Assembly: GCF_015550425.1 (NCBI RefSeq)
Contig: NZ_JADNAT010000043.1
Coordinates: forward strand, 1-9,584
Direction: 5' to 3'
Length of the DNA stretch: 9,584 nucleotides
Source of the DNA: Clostridium sp. 1001275B_160808_H3
GTDB lineage: Bacteria > Bacillota > Clostridia > Clostridiales > Clostridiaceae
Part shown: positions 1-6,822 of the stretch, in pieces
How positions within the stretch are numbered: the first letter of the stretch is position 1
How the letters are laid out: each line of letters opens with the position of its first letter
Program-made: the position numbers and the translations under genes
The notes under the pieces: model-generated
What the model saw: only the letters and a program-made list of their open reading frames with translations
Database searches by the model: none
What the model was told of the DNA's origin: nothing

Positions 1-69
1 TGATAGGTCAGAGGTGTAAGTGTGGTAACATATTTAGCTGACTGATACTAATAGGTCGAGGGCTTGACC
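1..69 (+). rRNA. rrl: 23S rRNA, 3' end (partial)
   Basis: The first 69 bases match the conserved 3' end of bacterial 23S rRNA. They include the GACTGATACTAATAGGTCGA block and the terminal CTTGACC, which in intact 23S pairs with GGTCAAG at the 5' end of the molecule. The rest of the gene lies upstream of the window. The 3' boundary is placed at the end of CTTGACC and may be off by a few bases. Confidence 0.95.
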
Positions 70-105
70 AATAAAAAACAGGCTTAAAATTAATTCATGT
101 GCAAT

Positions 106-125
106 TTTCAGAGAATACTCTGAAA
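106..125 (+). other. 23S-5S spacer hairpin abutting 5S rRNA
   Basis: TTTCAGAG (106-113) and CTCTGAAA (118-125) form a perfect 8-bp stem with an AATA loop. The stem ends on the base before the 5S gene. A helix in the 56-nt 23S-5S spacer fits a precursor processing signal, for example for the RNase M5 type maturation known in Firmicutes, but that role is inferred from position only. The spacer contains no tRNA. Confidence 0.5.
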
Positions 126-242
126 TCTGGTGATGATGGCGTAGAGGAAACACTCCTTTCCATTCCGAACAGGAAAGTTAAGCTCTACAGCGTCGATGGT
201 ACTGCATGGGAGACTGTGTGGGAGAGTAGAACGTTGCCAGGT
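126..242 (+). rRNA. rrf: 5S rRNA
   Basis: This is a complete 5S rRNA of about 117 nt. The 5' CTGG and 3' CCAG ends form the closing helix I. The internal blocks CATTCCGAACAGGAAAGTTAAG and GGTACTGCATGGGAGACTG are the conserved loop B/C and helix IV/V regions of Firmicutes 5S. It lies about 56 nt after the 23S end, in the standard 16S-23S-5S order, and no tRNA follows before the terminator. The ends are accurate to within one or two bases. Confidence 0.96.
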
Positions 243-246
243 CATT

Positions 247-290
247 AAAAAGACTTAAGAATAAATTCTTAAGTCTTTTTTATTTTATGT
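247..290 (+). terminator. Intrinsic terminator of the upstream rRNA operon
   Basis: AAAAAGACTTAAGAAT (247-262) and its exact complement (265-280) form a stem of up to 16 bp. It ends in six T residues followed by the T-rich TATTTTAT. This is a canonical Rho-independent terminator, starting five bases after the 5S rRNA. The A-rich 5' side and T-rich 3' side could let it work in both directions, but no minus-strand transcript clearly needs it here. Confidence 0.92.
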
Positions 291-420
291 AGGTCTTATT
301 CGTTATGAAAGTATGTTTAATTAAAGATTTAAGGATTAAGATCTAGAGATGGGGATAAATATAGATAGAGATGTTAGAGATCTATAGAAAATTATATAAA
401 GTTTTATTATATATATGAAA

Positions 421-507
421 AGTTATCAACAGTGTAAAGAAATAATAAAGTAATTAATGTTGATAACTAGATATATTTGTGGATAATAATTTGTTAGTTG
501 TGGACTA
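421..507. promoter_or_regulatory. Cluster of DnaA-box-like 9-mers
   Basis: Four DnaA-box-like sites fall within 87 bp. TTATCAACA (423-431) differs by one base from the consensus TTATCCACA. TGTTGATAA (458-466) is its exact reverse complement, and the match extends to an 11-bp inverted repeat (421-431 with 458-468). TGTGGATAA (478-486) is a perfect reverse-complement consensus box. TGTGGACTA (499-507) matches the reverse consensus at seven of nine positions. The flanks are very AT-rich. The cluster resembles clostridial origin regions or a DnaA-titrating/regulatory cluster, but no dnaA, rpmH or dnaN is present, so its function is not established. Confidence 0.5.
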
Positions 508-523
508 TATTATTAGTTAACAG

Positions 524-740
524 AGGACAAGTAAAGTGAAGATAGTAGTAATATGAAATTTGAAGAAATATCTACTTAATAATCTATTTATAACTTTTAG
601 CTTTAATTACAAACTTATATAAAGTGGTATTGTTTTAACATGTTTTATAAATATTTTCTTTACTAAAAAATATATTAAAATTATTTCTATAACGTATATT
701 TTAATATTAGAATGTTGTTATAGTAGTAAGATTAATAAAA
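524..740. other. Gene-free AT-rich stretch
   Basis: No ORF with a plausible ribosome binding site, no RNA gene and no convincing sigma-A promoter pair was found here or in the similar stretch 291-420. The composition is strongly A+T with many short TATA-like words. It separates the rRNA operon and the DnaA-box-like cluster from the end of the minus-strand ABC operon. It may simply be spacer, or an easily melted flank of the cluster. Confidence 0.5.
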
Positions 741-775
741 CATAAAGGGGCTCGCGTTTCGCGAGCCCCTTTATG
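725..775 (-). terminator. Intrinsic terminator of the minus-strand ABC operon
   Basis: CATAAAGGGGCTCGCG (741-756), a TTT loop and CGCGAGCCCCTTTATG (760-775) make a perfect 16-bp, GC-rich stem. On the minus strand the stem is followed by TTTTATTAAT, a modest U-rich tail. That fits termination of the permease transcript, whose stop codon is at 858-860. On the plus strand the following bases (CTTCTATATT) are less T-rich, so minus-strand termination is favoured. The G+C-rich core stands out from its surroundings, where almost everything else is A or T. Confidence 0.8.
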
Positions 776-778
776 CTT

Positions 779-838
779 CTATATTACAATCTATATTACA
801 ATCTATATTACAATCTATATTACAATCTATATTATGAT
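779..838. repeat. Tandem 12-bp repeat, five copies
   Basis: The unit CTATATTACAAT occurs four times without change (779-790, 791-802, 803-814, 815-826). A fifth, diverged copy, CTATATTATGAT, lies at 827-838. The array sits between the permease stop codon and the operon's terminator, so it would be transcribed as 3' UTR. A perfect short array of this kind suggests slipped-strand expansion and is likely to vary in copy number between strains. No protein or RNA function is visible. Confidence 0.93.
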
Positions 839-857
839 TTTTTTATACTTAGATTTA

Positions 858-2084
858 CTATATTAAAATATCTTTTTTAGTAAAGTTAATATGTGCTATC
901 ACATACGCTATTATTGCAGTTATAATCATACATATTATTCCGTTAGTTGTTGTTAATTTAGGGTTTTGATACATTAATGCTAACTTGGAATTTACTAAAC
1001 TACCAGCATCGGCATAAGTTGTAAAAAGTATATGACTAATATCTCTTAGGGAACTAATTGCTTGAGTTCCTATTGCCAAGAATATAGTTGATATTACTGA
1101 AACAGCCATTGATGTCATACTACTTTTAAATATAGTAGATATCATAAAAATAACTGAACAAGCTGATAAAATAAATAGTGATTGAAAGCCTAATGTTCTT
1201 ATAGCACTTTCGGTATTAGTAACCATTTTAGAAGTATCGGGAACTTGTTGCATTAACATTTCTCCTGAAGATTGATCAAACACTTTTTCATACTTTTGTT
1301 CAATTCTAACAGGATAATCTGATGCATTAACATCACTTGTCATATTAACAACCGTCATACCAACTAATTGAGGTATTAATATTAATGATAATATTGTAAT
1401 AACTGAAACAATAAATTTAGATAATAAAATTTTTCCTCTTTTAACTGGTTGCACAAGTAAGAATTTTAATGTTGCTGGAGTACATTCGCCTGAAACCATA
1501 TCACTCATAAATACAGCAATTCCTGCTATTAATACTCCTAAGCCAAAGAATTTATTAAGAGTTTTTAAAAAATTAAATGCATGGTATTCCCAACCTTGTA
1601 AAGGCTTTATATTATTATTCTTTAAGTATTTTAAGTCATCTAATTGCTGTTTTGATTCAGCATACCATTTTTTATTCCATTCATTTAGACCATCTTCTTC
1701 ATATTGTTTGATAGTATTTTCAGTAGTTTCTATTGATTCATCTAATTGTTTTTTCCACGCATCTTCAGAGATTCCGTTTTTAAGTATTTCCTTATTATCT
1801 TCTATTTGCTTTAAAAGACTAGTTTCTATTTCTTTAGAACTTTGGATCCATTGTGGGTCTCCATCAGCTTCAGCTCTTTTTATATCATTTCTTATATGAA
1901 CTAATTGTTCTTCAGCTTGGTCTATTTGATACTCAGGAGAAGTCCATTCTTTCATATGCTTATCGTTCATCCATGTACCAAAAGCAGTTATTCCAATAAA
2001 CACTATAAACAATCCAAAGACAATCCAAGTCTTAGATCTTTTAAAGATTTTAATAAATTCATTTTTTATAAGAGTAAATAACAT
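858..2084 (-). CDS. ABC-2 type transporter permease subunit
   Basis: This 408-residue membrane protein is probably the channel-forming half of an ABC exporter with the ATPase encoded just upstream. A hydrophobic helix lies at about residues 20-38, and more follow at about 180-194, 224-245, 298-318, 325-345 and 383-400. Residues 198-217 (SGE...TLKFLLVQPVKRG) resemble the cytoplasmic coupling motif of ABC-2 permeases. Between the first two helices is a highly charged, helix-forming segment of about 125 residues (40-165), rich in E, K and Q and probably extracytoplasmic, as in many BcrB-like permeases. The ATG overlaps the ATPase stop codon by one base (TAATG), and AAGGAGG lies nine bases upstream, so translation is coupled. 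The family match is firm. The substrate is unknown; peptide antibiotic or toxic-compound export is typical of relatives. Confidence 0.9.
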   Translation of the reverse strand: MLFTLIKNEFIKIFKRSKTWIVFGLFIVFIGITAFGTWMNDKHMKEWTSPEYQIDQAEEQLVHIRNDIKRAEADGDPQWIQSSKEIETSLLKQIEDNKEILKNGISEDAWKKQLDESIETTENTIKQYEEDGLNEWNKKWYAESKQQLDDLKYLKNNNIKPLQGWEYHAFNFLKTLNKFFGLGVLIAGIAVFMSDMVSGECTPATLKFLLVQPVKRGKILLSKFIVSVITILSLILIPQLVGMTVVNMTSDVNASDYPVRIEQKYEKVFDQSSGEMLMQQVPDTSKMVTNTESAIRTLGFQSLFILSACSVIFMISTIFKSSMTSMAVSVISTIFLAIGTQAISSLRDISHILFTTYADAGSLVNSKLALMYQNPKLTTTNGIICMIITAIIAYVIAHINFTKKDILI

Positions 2085-2992
2085 TATCTAATTCCTCCTT
2101 CAACTAATTCCATATATCTTTGTTCTAAGCCTTTACGTATCTTAAATATCTCTTGTATATCATAGTTGTTGTTAACAAGATACTTAATTAATTCAGGAGT
2201 TTTATTTGATAATAATATTATTTCTATTCCATCATCAGTTTTTCTAGCAGAATTTATATAGTCAATAGATAATAATTTGTTAGTATCTATTTCTTGCAAT
2301 AATCTTAAGCAAATTATATCGGTATCAGTTTCCATAGATTCATTTATTACATTTTCTACTGATTTTATAGTCCCATGATTAATAAATGCTACTCTATCAC
2401 AAAGATGTTGAACTTCTGAAAGGATATGTGAAGATATAAATACAGCCATTCCTCTTTCTTTAGCAGCTTTCTTAACTACTTCTCTAAAATCTAATATTCC
2501 GGATGGATCTAATCCATTAGTAGGCTCATCTAAAATAAGAAGTTTTGGATTAGATAGAAGTGAAGCAGCCAAGCCTAAGCGTTGTTTCATACCTAGTGAG
2601 TATTTTCTAACTTTATCATCTATTCTATCTTCAAGTCCTACTAATTTTATAGTTTCATCTACTTGAGTTTTAGGAATATTTCTAATTCTAGCAATTTGCA
2701 TTAAATTTTCTCTTCCTGATAGATATTTATATAATTCAGGATTTTCAACTACAGCACCAACTTCATTTAAGGCATTTTCTGTATCATTTTTTAAATCATG
2801 GCCACAGATACTGATGCTACCTCCATTTGGATTTATAAGTCCAACTAACATCCTTATAGTTGTTGTTTTTCCAGCTCCATTTGGTCCTAAGAATCCAAAT
2901 ATTTCTCCTTCTTCTATGGAAAAAGAGATATCCTTTATTATTTCTCTTTTGCCCAGCTTCTTTTTAAGTCCTTTTACCTCTAAAACCTTCAA
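2084..2992 (-). CDS. ABC transporter ATP-binding protein, BcrA/LanF-like
   Basis: This 302-residue cytoplasmic ATPase powers the permease encoded downstream. Walker A is GPNGAGKTT (residues 36-44), the ABC signature is SLGMKQR (132-138), Walker B is LLILDEP (151-157) followed by the D-loop, and the H-loop histidine is H189. Where most ABC ATPases have the Q-loop glutamine this protein has Glu (GAVVENPELY, E83). That 'E-loop' is known from the LanF lantibiotic-immunity and BcrA bacitracin-resistance subfamily. Residues 220-302 form the C-terminal extension usual for this group. The start is TTG, with AAGGGAGG (3000-3007) seven bases upstream; no ATG is better placed. It is first in a two-gene operon divergent from glgB. 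A role in resistance or immunity is inferred from the subfamily; the actual substrate cannot be read from sequence. Confidence 0.93.
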   Translation of the reverse strand: MKVLEVKGLKKKLGKREIIKDISFSIEEGEIFGFLGPNGAGKTTTIRMLVGLINPNGGSISICGHDLKNDTENALNEVGAVVENPELYKYLSGRENLMQIARIRNIPKTQVDETIKLVGLEDRIDDKVRKYSLGMKQRLGLAASLLSNPKLLILDEPTNGLDPSGILDFREVVKKAAKERGMAVFISSHILSEVQHLCDRVAFINHGTIKSVENVINESMETDTDIICLRLLQEIDTNKLLSIDYINSARKTDDGIEIILLSNKTPELIKYLVNNNYDIQEIFKIRKGLEQRYMELVEGGIR

Positions 2993-3015
2993 TTTATTAC
3001 CTCCCTTAAGTTATC

Positions 3016-3050
3016 TATTAATAATTTTAGAGTTAAAATCTTAATTTAAA
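3016..3050 (-). promoter_or_regulatory. Candidate promoter of the ABC operon
   Basis: Two overlapping minus-strand arrangements are possible. TTTAAA (3050-3045) lies 16 bp from TAAAAT (3028-3023), which has a fair -10. Alternatively TTAAGA (3044-3039) lies 17 bp from TTAATA (3021-3016). Either would give a short leader of roughly 15-25 nt before the TTG start. Both -35 elements are poor, which suits dependence on an activator bound at the direct repeats just upstream. Confidence 0.35.
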
Positions 3051-3089
3051 GGGATATAAAACCTTAATAAAACCTTAATATAGTCTTAA
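3034..3089. promoter_or_regulatory. Tandem direct-repeat operator, OmpR/PhoB-type geometry
   Basis: TAAAACCTTAA occurs twice head to tail (3057-3067, 3068-3078). A diverged third copy, TATAGTCTTAA, lies at 3079-3089, and a near-copy, TAAAATCTTAA (10 of 11), at 3034-3044. Read on the minus strand this is TTAAGA-N5-TTAAGG-N5-TTAAGG, then TTAAGA 17 bp further on. Six-base direct repeats every 11 bp are the usual binding pattern of OmpR/PhoB-family response regulators, for example Bacillus PhoP. No regulator gene is in the window, so its identity is unknown. The array could serve either divergent operon. Confidence 0.5.
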
Positions 3090-3092
3090 GAT

Positions 3093-3121
3093 ATATTTAT
3101 AGTTAAATTTCGATATATAAT
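3093..3121 (+). promoter_or_regulatory. Candidate glgB promoter
   Basis: A perfect TATAAT -10 hexamer lies at 3116-3121, but the -35 slot 17 bp upstream (ATATTT, 3093-3098) is poor. The direct-repeat array ends at 3089, directly beside that slot, as expected for an activator replacing a weak -35. A weaker alternative is TTGATG (3158-3163), 18 bp from TAAATA (3182-3187). If the first candidate is used, the glgB leader is about 190 nt long and includes a small 7-bp dyad (ATCATAT at 3188-3194, ATATGAT at 3201-3207). Confidence 0.35.
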
Positions 3122-3320
3122 TGTAATATTTTTATAGAATTTATGGTAAAAAGTCGATTGATGTAGGTTTTAAAAAGTTAATAAATAATCATATGTAAAT
3201 ATATGATGAAAAACATAGGATATTAAGGATTATCGTATTACGGATTCAATGGAAATTAATGTAACGCGATGGTATAATTATCAACATGAGAATTATGTTA
3301 AGTTCAAGGGAGAGATTTGT

Positions 3321-5297
3321 ATGACACAGGTGGTAAAGGGTAAGGTTAAAAATGGACAACTTGTAGATATAGACATCGATTTATTTCATAAAGGGAAAAA
3401 TTATAGTAGTTATAGATTTATGGGAGCTCATTTAGTAAGTGAAAAAAGGAAAAAGGGAGTAAGATTTACAACTTGGGCACCGAATGCAAGTGAAATCTAT
3501 GTTGTAGGAGACTTTTGTGATTTTAAACCGGAAGAAGAGTTTAAAATGGAGAAGGTTAATAAAAGAGGAGTATGGTCAATATTTATTCCAGGCTTAAAGG
3601 AAGGAACTAAATATAAGTACTATATTATAAATAAGAATAGCTTAAAGGGAGTATATAAAGCGGATCCTTATGCAACCTTTTCAGAGCTTAGACCTAATAC
3701 TGCATCAATAGTTAAAGATGAATGTAAGTTTAGATGGTCAGATAAGAAATGGACAAATAAAAGAGAAAAAATGGATATACTAAAATCTCCAATAAATATT
3801 TATGAGATGCATTTAGGATCATGGAAAACTAAGGATGGCGAATTTCTTACATATAAAGAATTATGTGATGAGCTACCTAAGTATTTAATTGAAATGGGAT
3901 ATACTCATGTAGAATTTATGCCATTAGTAGAACATCCATTAGATGCTTCTTGGGGATATCAAGGAATAGGTTACTATTCCGTTACAAGTAGATATGGTAA
4001 TCCAGAGGATTTAAAAGAATTAGTAAATATACTTCATAAAAATGATATAGGGGTTATCCTTGATTGGGTACCAGGACATTTTTGTAAGGACGAGCATGGA
4101 TTATATCACTTTGATGGTAGCCCAACTTATGAATATCAAGAAGGCTGGAAGGCTGAAAATAAAGGATGGGGTACAGCTAATTTTGATTTAGGTAGACCAG
4201 AAGTAAAGAGCTTTTTAATTTCTAATGCACTATTTTGGATGAGAGAGTTTCATATAGATGGATTGAGGGTAGATGCTGTATCTAATATGCTTTACCTGAA
4301 TTATGGAAGAAATGAGGGTGAATGGAGGCCAAATAAATTTGGTGGAGATGGCTGTTTAGAAGGGATAGAGTTTTTAAAAGAGTTAAATACAGCTGTATTT
4401 GGTGAGTTTAAAAATGTTCTTATGGTTGCAGAAGAATCAACATCATGGCCAAATGTATGTATGCCGATTGAAAATGGTGGATTAGGTTTTAATTTTAAAT
4501 GGAATATGGGATGGATGAATGATACTTTAGAGTATGTAGAAATGGATCCTGTATATAGAAAATATCATCATAATAATATGACTTTTTCCATGATGTACAA
4601 CTACTCAGAAAACTTTATACTACCAATATCACATGATGAAGTTGTTCATGGTAAAAAGTCCTTAGTAGATAAAATGTGGGGCGATTATTGGAATAAGTTT
4701 GCTGGATTAAGGTTATATTTAGCCTATATGATGGGGCATCCAGGGAAGAAATTAACATTCATGGGATACGAGTTTGCTCAATTTATAGAATGGAGAGAGT
4801 ATGAACAGTTAGAGTGGAAGTTAATTGATAATTTTGAAATGCACAAATTAACTCAGGATTATTGTAAAAGTCTAAATAGTTTTTATAAAGAACATAATGC
4901 TCTTTGGGAATTAGACTATGATGTTAATGGATTTGAGTGGATAGATGCGGATAATGCTAATCAAAGTATATTTGCATTCATAAGAAAAGGAAATAAAGCT
5001 AAAGATACATTAATATTTGTTTTCAACTTTACTCCTGTTGTTTATCATGATTTCAGAATTGGAGTACCTTATAATGCAGAATATAGCGAGATATTTAATT
5101 CTGATAAAAAGGAATTTGGAGGGTCTAATCAATTAAATGAGGATGCTATATTATCAGAGAAAATACAATATCATAACAAGCCATACTCTATTACGTTAAA
5201 AGTACCGCCTATGGCTGTTTCTGTATGGTCTGTTAATAAGCTTATTAAGGAACCTGAAACAAATACTATAGAAAGCAAAGAGATAATAGAAAATTAA
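3321..5297 (+). CDS. glgB: 1,4-alpha-glucan branching enzyme GlgB
   Basis: This 658-residue GH13 enzyme cuts alpha-1,4-glucan and transfers the segment to form alpha-1,6 branches on glycogen in the cytosol. A CBM48-type N-terminal domain (about residues 30-125, [20 protein letters not shown]) precedes the (beta/alpha)8 barrel. Region I is DWVPGH (248-253), region [11 protein letters not shown] carries nucleophile D318, region III VAEEST carries acid/base E371, and region [12 protein letters not shown] carries D439. The spacings of 53 and 121 residues equal those of E. coli D405/E458/D526. It is about 70 residues shorter than the E. coli enzyme and lacks the extra N1 domain. The start ATG at 3321 has AAGGGAGAG (3306-3314) at good distance. 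An in-frame ATG at 3249 would add 24 residues without a good Shine-Dalgarno site. It is the first gene of the glg operon. Confidence 0.97.
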   Translation: MTQVVKGKVKNGQLVDIDIDLFHKGKNYSSYRFMGAHLVSEKRKKGVRFTTWAPNASEIYVVGDFCDFKPEEEFKMEKVNKRGVWSIFIPGLKEGTKYKYYIINKNSLKGVYKADPYATFSELRPNTASIVKDECKFRWSDKKWTNKREKMDILKSPINIYEMHLGSWKTKDGEFLTYKELCDELPKYLIEMGYTHVEFMPLVEHPLDASWGYQGIGYYSVTSRYGNPEDLKELVNILHKNDIGVILDWVPGHFCKDEHGLYHFDGSPTYEYQEGWKAENKGWGTANFDLGRPEVKSFLISNALFWMREFHIDGLRVDAVSNMLYLNYGRNEGEWRPNKFGGDGCLEGIEFLKELNTAVFGEFKNVLMVAEESTSWPNVCMPIENGGLGFNFKWNMGWMNDTLEYVEMDPVYRKYHHNNMTFSMMYNYSENFILPISHDEVVHGKKSLVDKMWGDYWNKFAGLRLYLAYMMGHPGKKLTFMGYEFAQFIEWREYEQLEWKLIDNFEMHKLTQDYCKSLNSFYKEHNALWELDYDVNGFEWIDADNANQSIFAFIRKGNKAKDTLIFVFNFTPVVYHDFRIGVPYNAEYSEIFNSDKKEFGGSNQLNEDAILSEKIQYHNKPYSITLKVPPMAVSVWSVNKLIKEPETNTIESKEIIEN

Positions 5298-5331
5298 AAA
5301 ATAACATAAGATTGAGTGGGGGGATATAAAA

Positions 5332-6777
5332 TTGAATATTTTGATAGTAGCGTCAGAAGCACATCCTTTTATTAAAACTGGTGGATTGGGAGATGTTATT
5401 GGTGCTTTACCAGTTGCATTAAAGGAATTAGGCGCAGATGTAAGAGTTGTGATTCCTAATTATAGAGATATAAAAAAAGAAATAAAGGAAGACTTAAAGT
5501 ATATAGATAATTTTACTGTAAATGTAGGATGGAGAAGTCAATATTGTGGAATCTTAGAATATGAACATGATGGAGTTAAGTTTTATCTTTTAGACAATGA
5601 GTATTACTTTAAGAGAGATGGATTGTACGGATATTATGATGATGGAGAAAAATTTGCTTTTTTTGATAGAGCAGTTTTAGAATTTGTAAAGCATATAGAT
5701 TGGGTACCTGATATATTACATTGTAATGATTGGCAAACTGGAATGGTGCCAGTGTTACTTAAATTGGAGTATAGCAAAGAAGAAAAATTTAAAAATATGA
5801 AAACAGTACTTTCAATTCACAATTTATTCTTTAAAGGTATGTTTAATCCACAAGTTTTACCAGAGTTATTTGGATATGACTATGAAGCATTTAACAATGG
5901 AAGCTTAGAGCATTATGGGGCTGTTAGTTTCTTAAAGGGTGGAATTAATTATGCAGATAAAGTTTCTACAGTAAGTAAGAGTTATGCAGAAGAAATTAAG
6001 ACTCCAGAGTATGGAGAACAGTTAGATGGATTACTTAGATATAGGGGTTCTGCATTACAAGGAATAGTAAATGGTATAGATTATAAAGAATATAACCCAG
6101 AAGAGGATAAGTATATATATTCTACTTATAGTGCTAATGATTTTGAAAATAAAAAAATTAATAAAGAAGAATTACAAAAAGAATTAGGGTTACCAGTAAA
6201 TAAGGATGTTCCAATGATTGGATTAGTATCTAGATTAACGCATCAAAAGGGTTGTGATCTAATAATTAATATATTAGAAGAATTACTTAAGGAAGATGTT
6301 CAAGTTGTGATATTAGGTACTGGAGATTATATGTATGAAGAAAGTTTTAAAAGCTTCCAAAGTAGACATCCTAAAAAGGTTAGTTCAAATATAAAATTTA
6401 GTAATGAATTAGCACATAAGATTTATGCTGCATCAGATATGTTTTTAATGCCGTCATTATTTGAACCTTGTGGACTTGGACAATTAATTGCACTTAGATA
6501 TGGAAGTGTCCCTATAGTTAGAGAAACTGGGGGTCTAAAAGATACAGTAATTCCTTATAATGAGTATGATGAAACAGGCAATGGATTTGGATTTAAGAAT
6601 TATAGATTTGATGAGCTTCTTAATACAACAAAATATGCCCTAAGTATTTATAAAGACAAAAATAAATGGAATAGCATTGTTAGACAAGCTATGAGTGCAG
6701 ATAATAGTTGGGAAAAATCTGCGAAAGAATATATTGAATTATATAATGAAGTAATTTCTAGCAATGATAATAAATAA
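5332..6777 (+). CDS. glgA: Glycogen synthase GlgA (ADP-glucose, GT5)
   Basis: This cytosolic GT5 enzyme transfers glucose from ADP-glucose to the non-reducing ends of alpha-1,4-glucan. Its 481 residues are normal length. The N-terminal Rossmann domain opens with the K15-TGGLGDV loop, the ADP-glucose-binding signature of bacterial and plant starch synthases. HCNDWQTG and SIHN follow. In the C-terminal domain are SRLTHQKG with R301 and K306, and EPCGLGQL with E378. These sit one residue off E. coli R300, K305 and E377, so the active site is complete. The start is TTG: GTGGGGGGA (5316-5324) lies about seven bases upstream, and the protein begins directly with the family's usual MNILIVASEAHPF. 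It starts 34 nt after the glgB stop and is followed by glgC after 45 nt, consistent with one operon. Confidence 0.97.
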   Translation: MNILIVASEAHPFIKTGGLGDVIGALPVALKELGADVRVVIPNYRDIKKEIKEDLKYIDNFTVNVGWRSQYCGILEYEHDGVKFYLLDNEYYFKRDGLYGYYDDGEKFAFFDRAVLEFVKHIDWVPDILHCNDWQTGMVPVLLKLEYSKEEKFKNMKTVLSIHNLFFKGMFNPQVLPELFGYDYEAFNNGSLEHYGAVSFLKGGINYADKVSTVSKSYAEEIKTPEYGEQLDGLLRYRGSALQGIVNGIDYKEYNPEEDKYIYSTYSANDFENKKINKEELQKELGLPVNKDVPMIGLVSRLTHQKGCDLIINILEELLKEDVQVVILGTGDYMYEESFKSFQSRHPKKVSSNIKFSNELAHKIYAASDMFLMPSLFEPCGLGQLIALRYGSVPIVRETGGLKDTVIPYNEYDETGNGFGFKNYRFDELLNTTKYALSIYKDKNKWNSIVRQAMSADNSWEKSAKEYIELYNEVISSNDNK

Positions 6778-6822
6778 ATTTTAAAAGACTAAGATATGAG
6801 TATAGGAGAGAGGGAAGAGAAT

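Noticed and set aside
70..105. tRNA in the 23S-5S spacer
   Set aside because: The spacer is too short and shows no cloverleaf or T-loop sequence.
779..838. CRISPR array
   Set aside because: The 12-bp units are directly adjacent with no spacers, so this is a simple tandem repeat.
1708..1899. Plus-strand open frame of 63 codons inside the permease gene
   Set aside because: It lies antisense to a well-supported membrane protein gene, has no Shine-Dalgarno site and its product has no recognisable features.
2814..3044. Plus-strand open frame of 76 codons antisense to the ATPase start
   Set aside because: It is the complement of the Walker A coding region and the ABC promoter area; its composition reflects the opposite strand.
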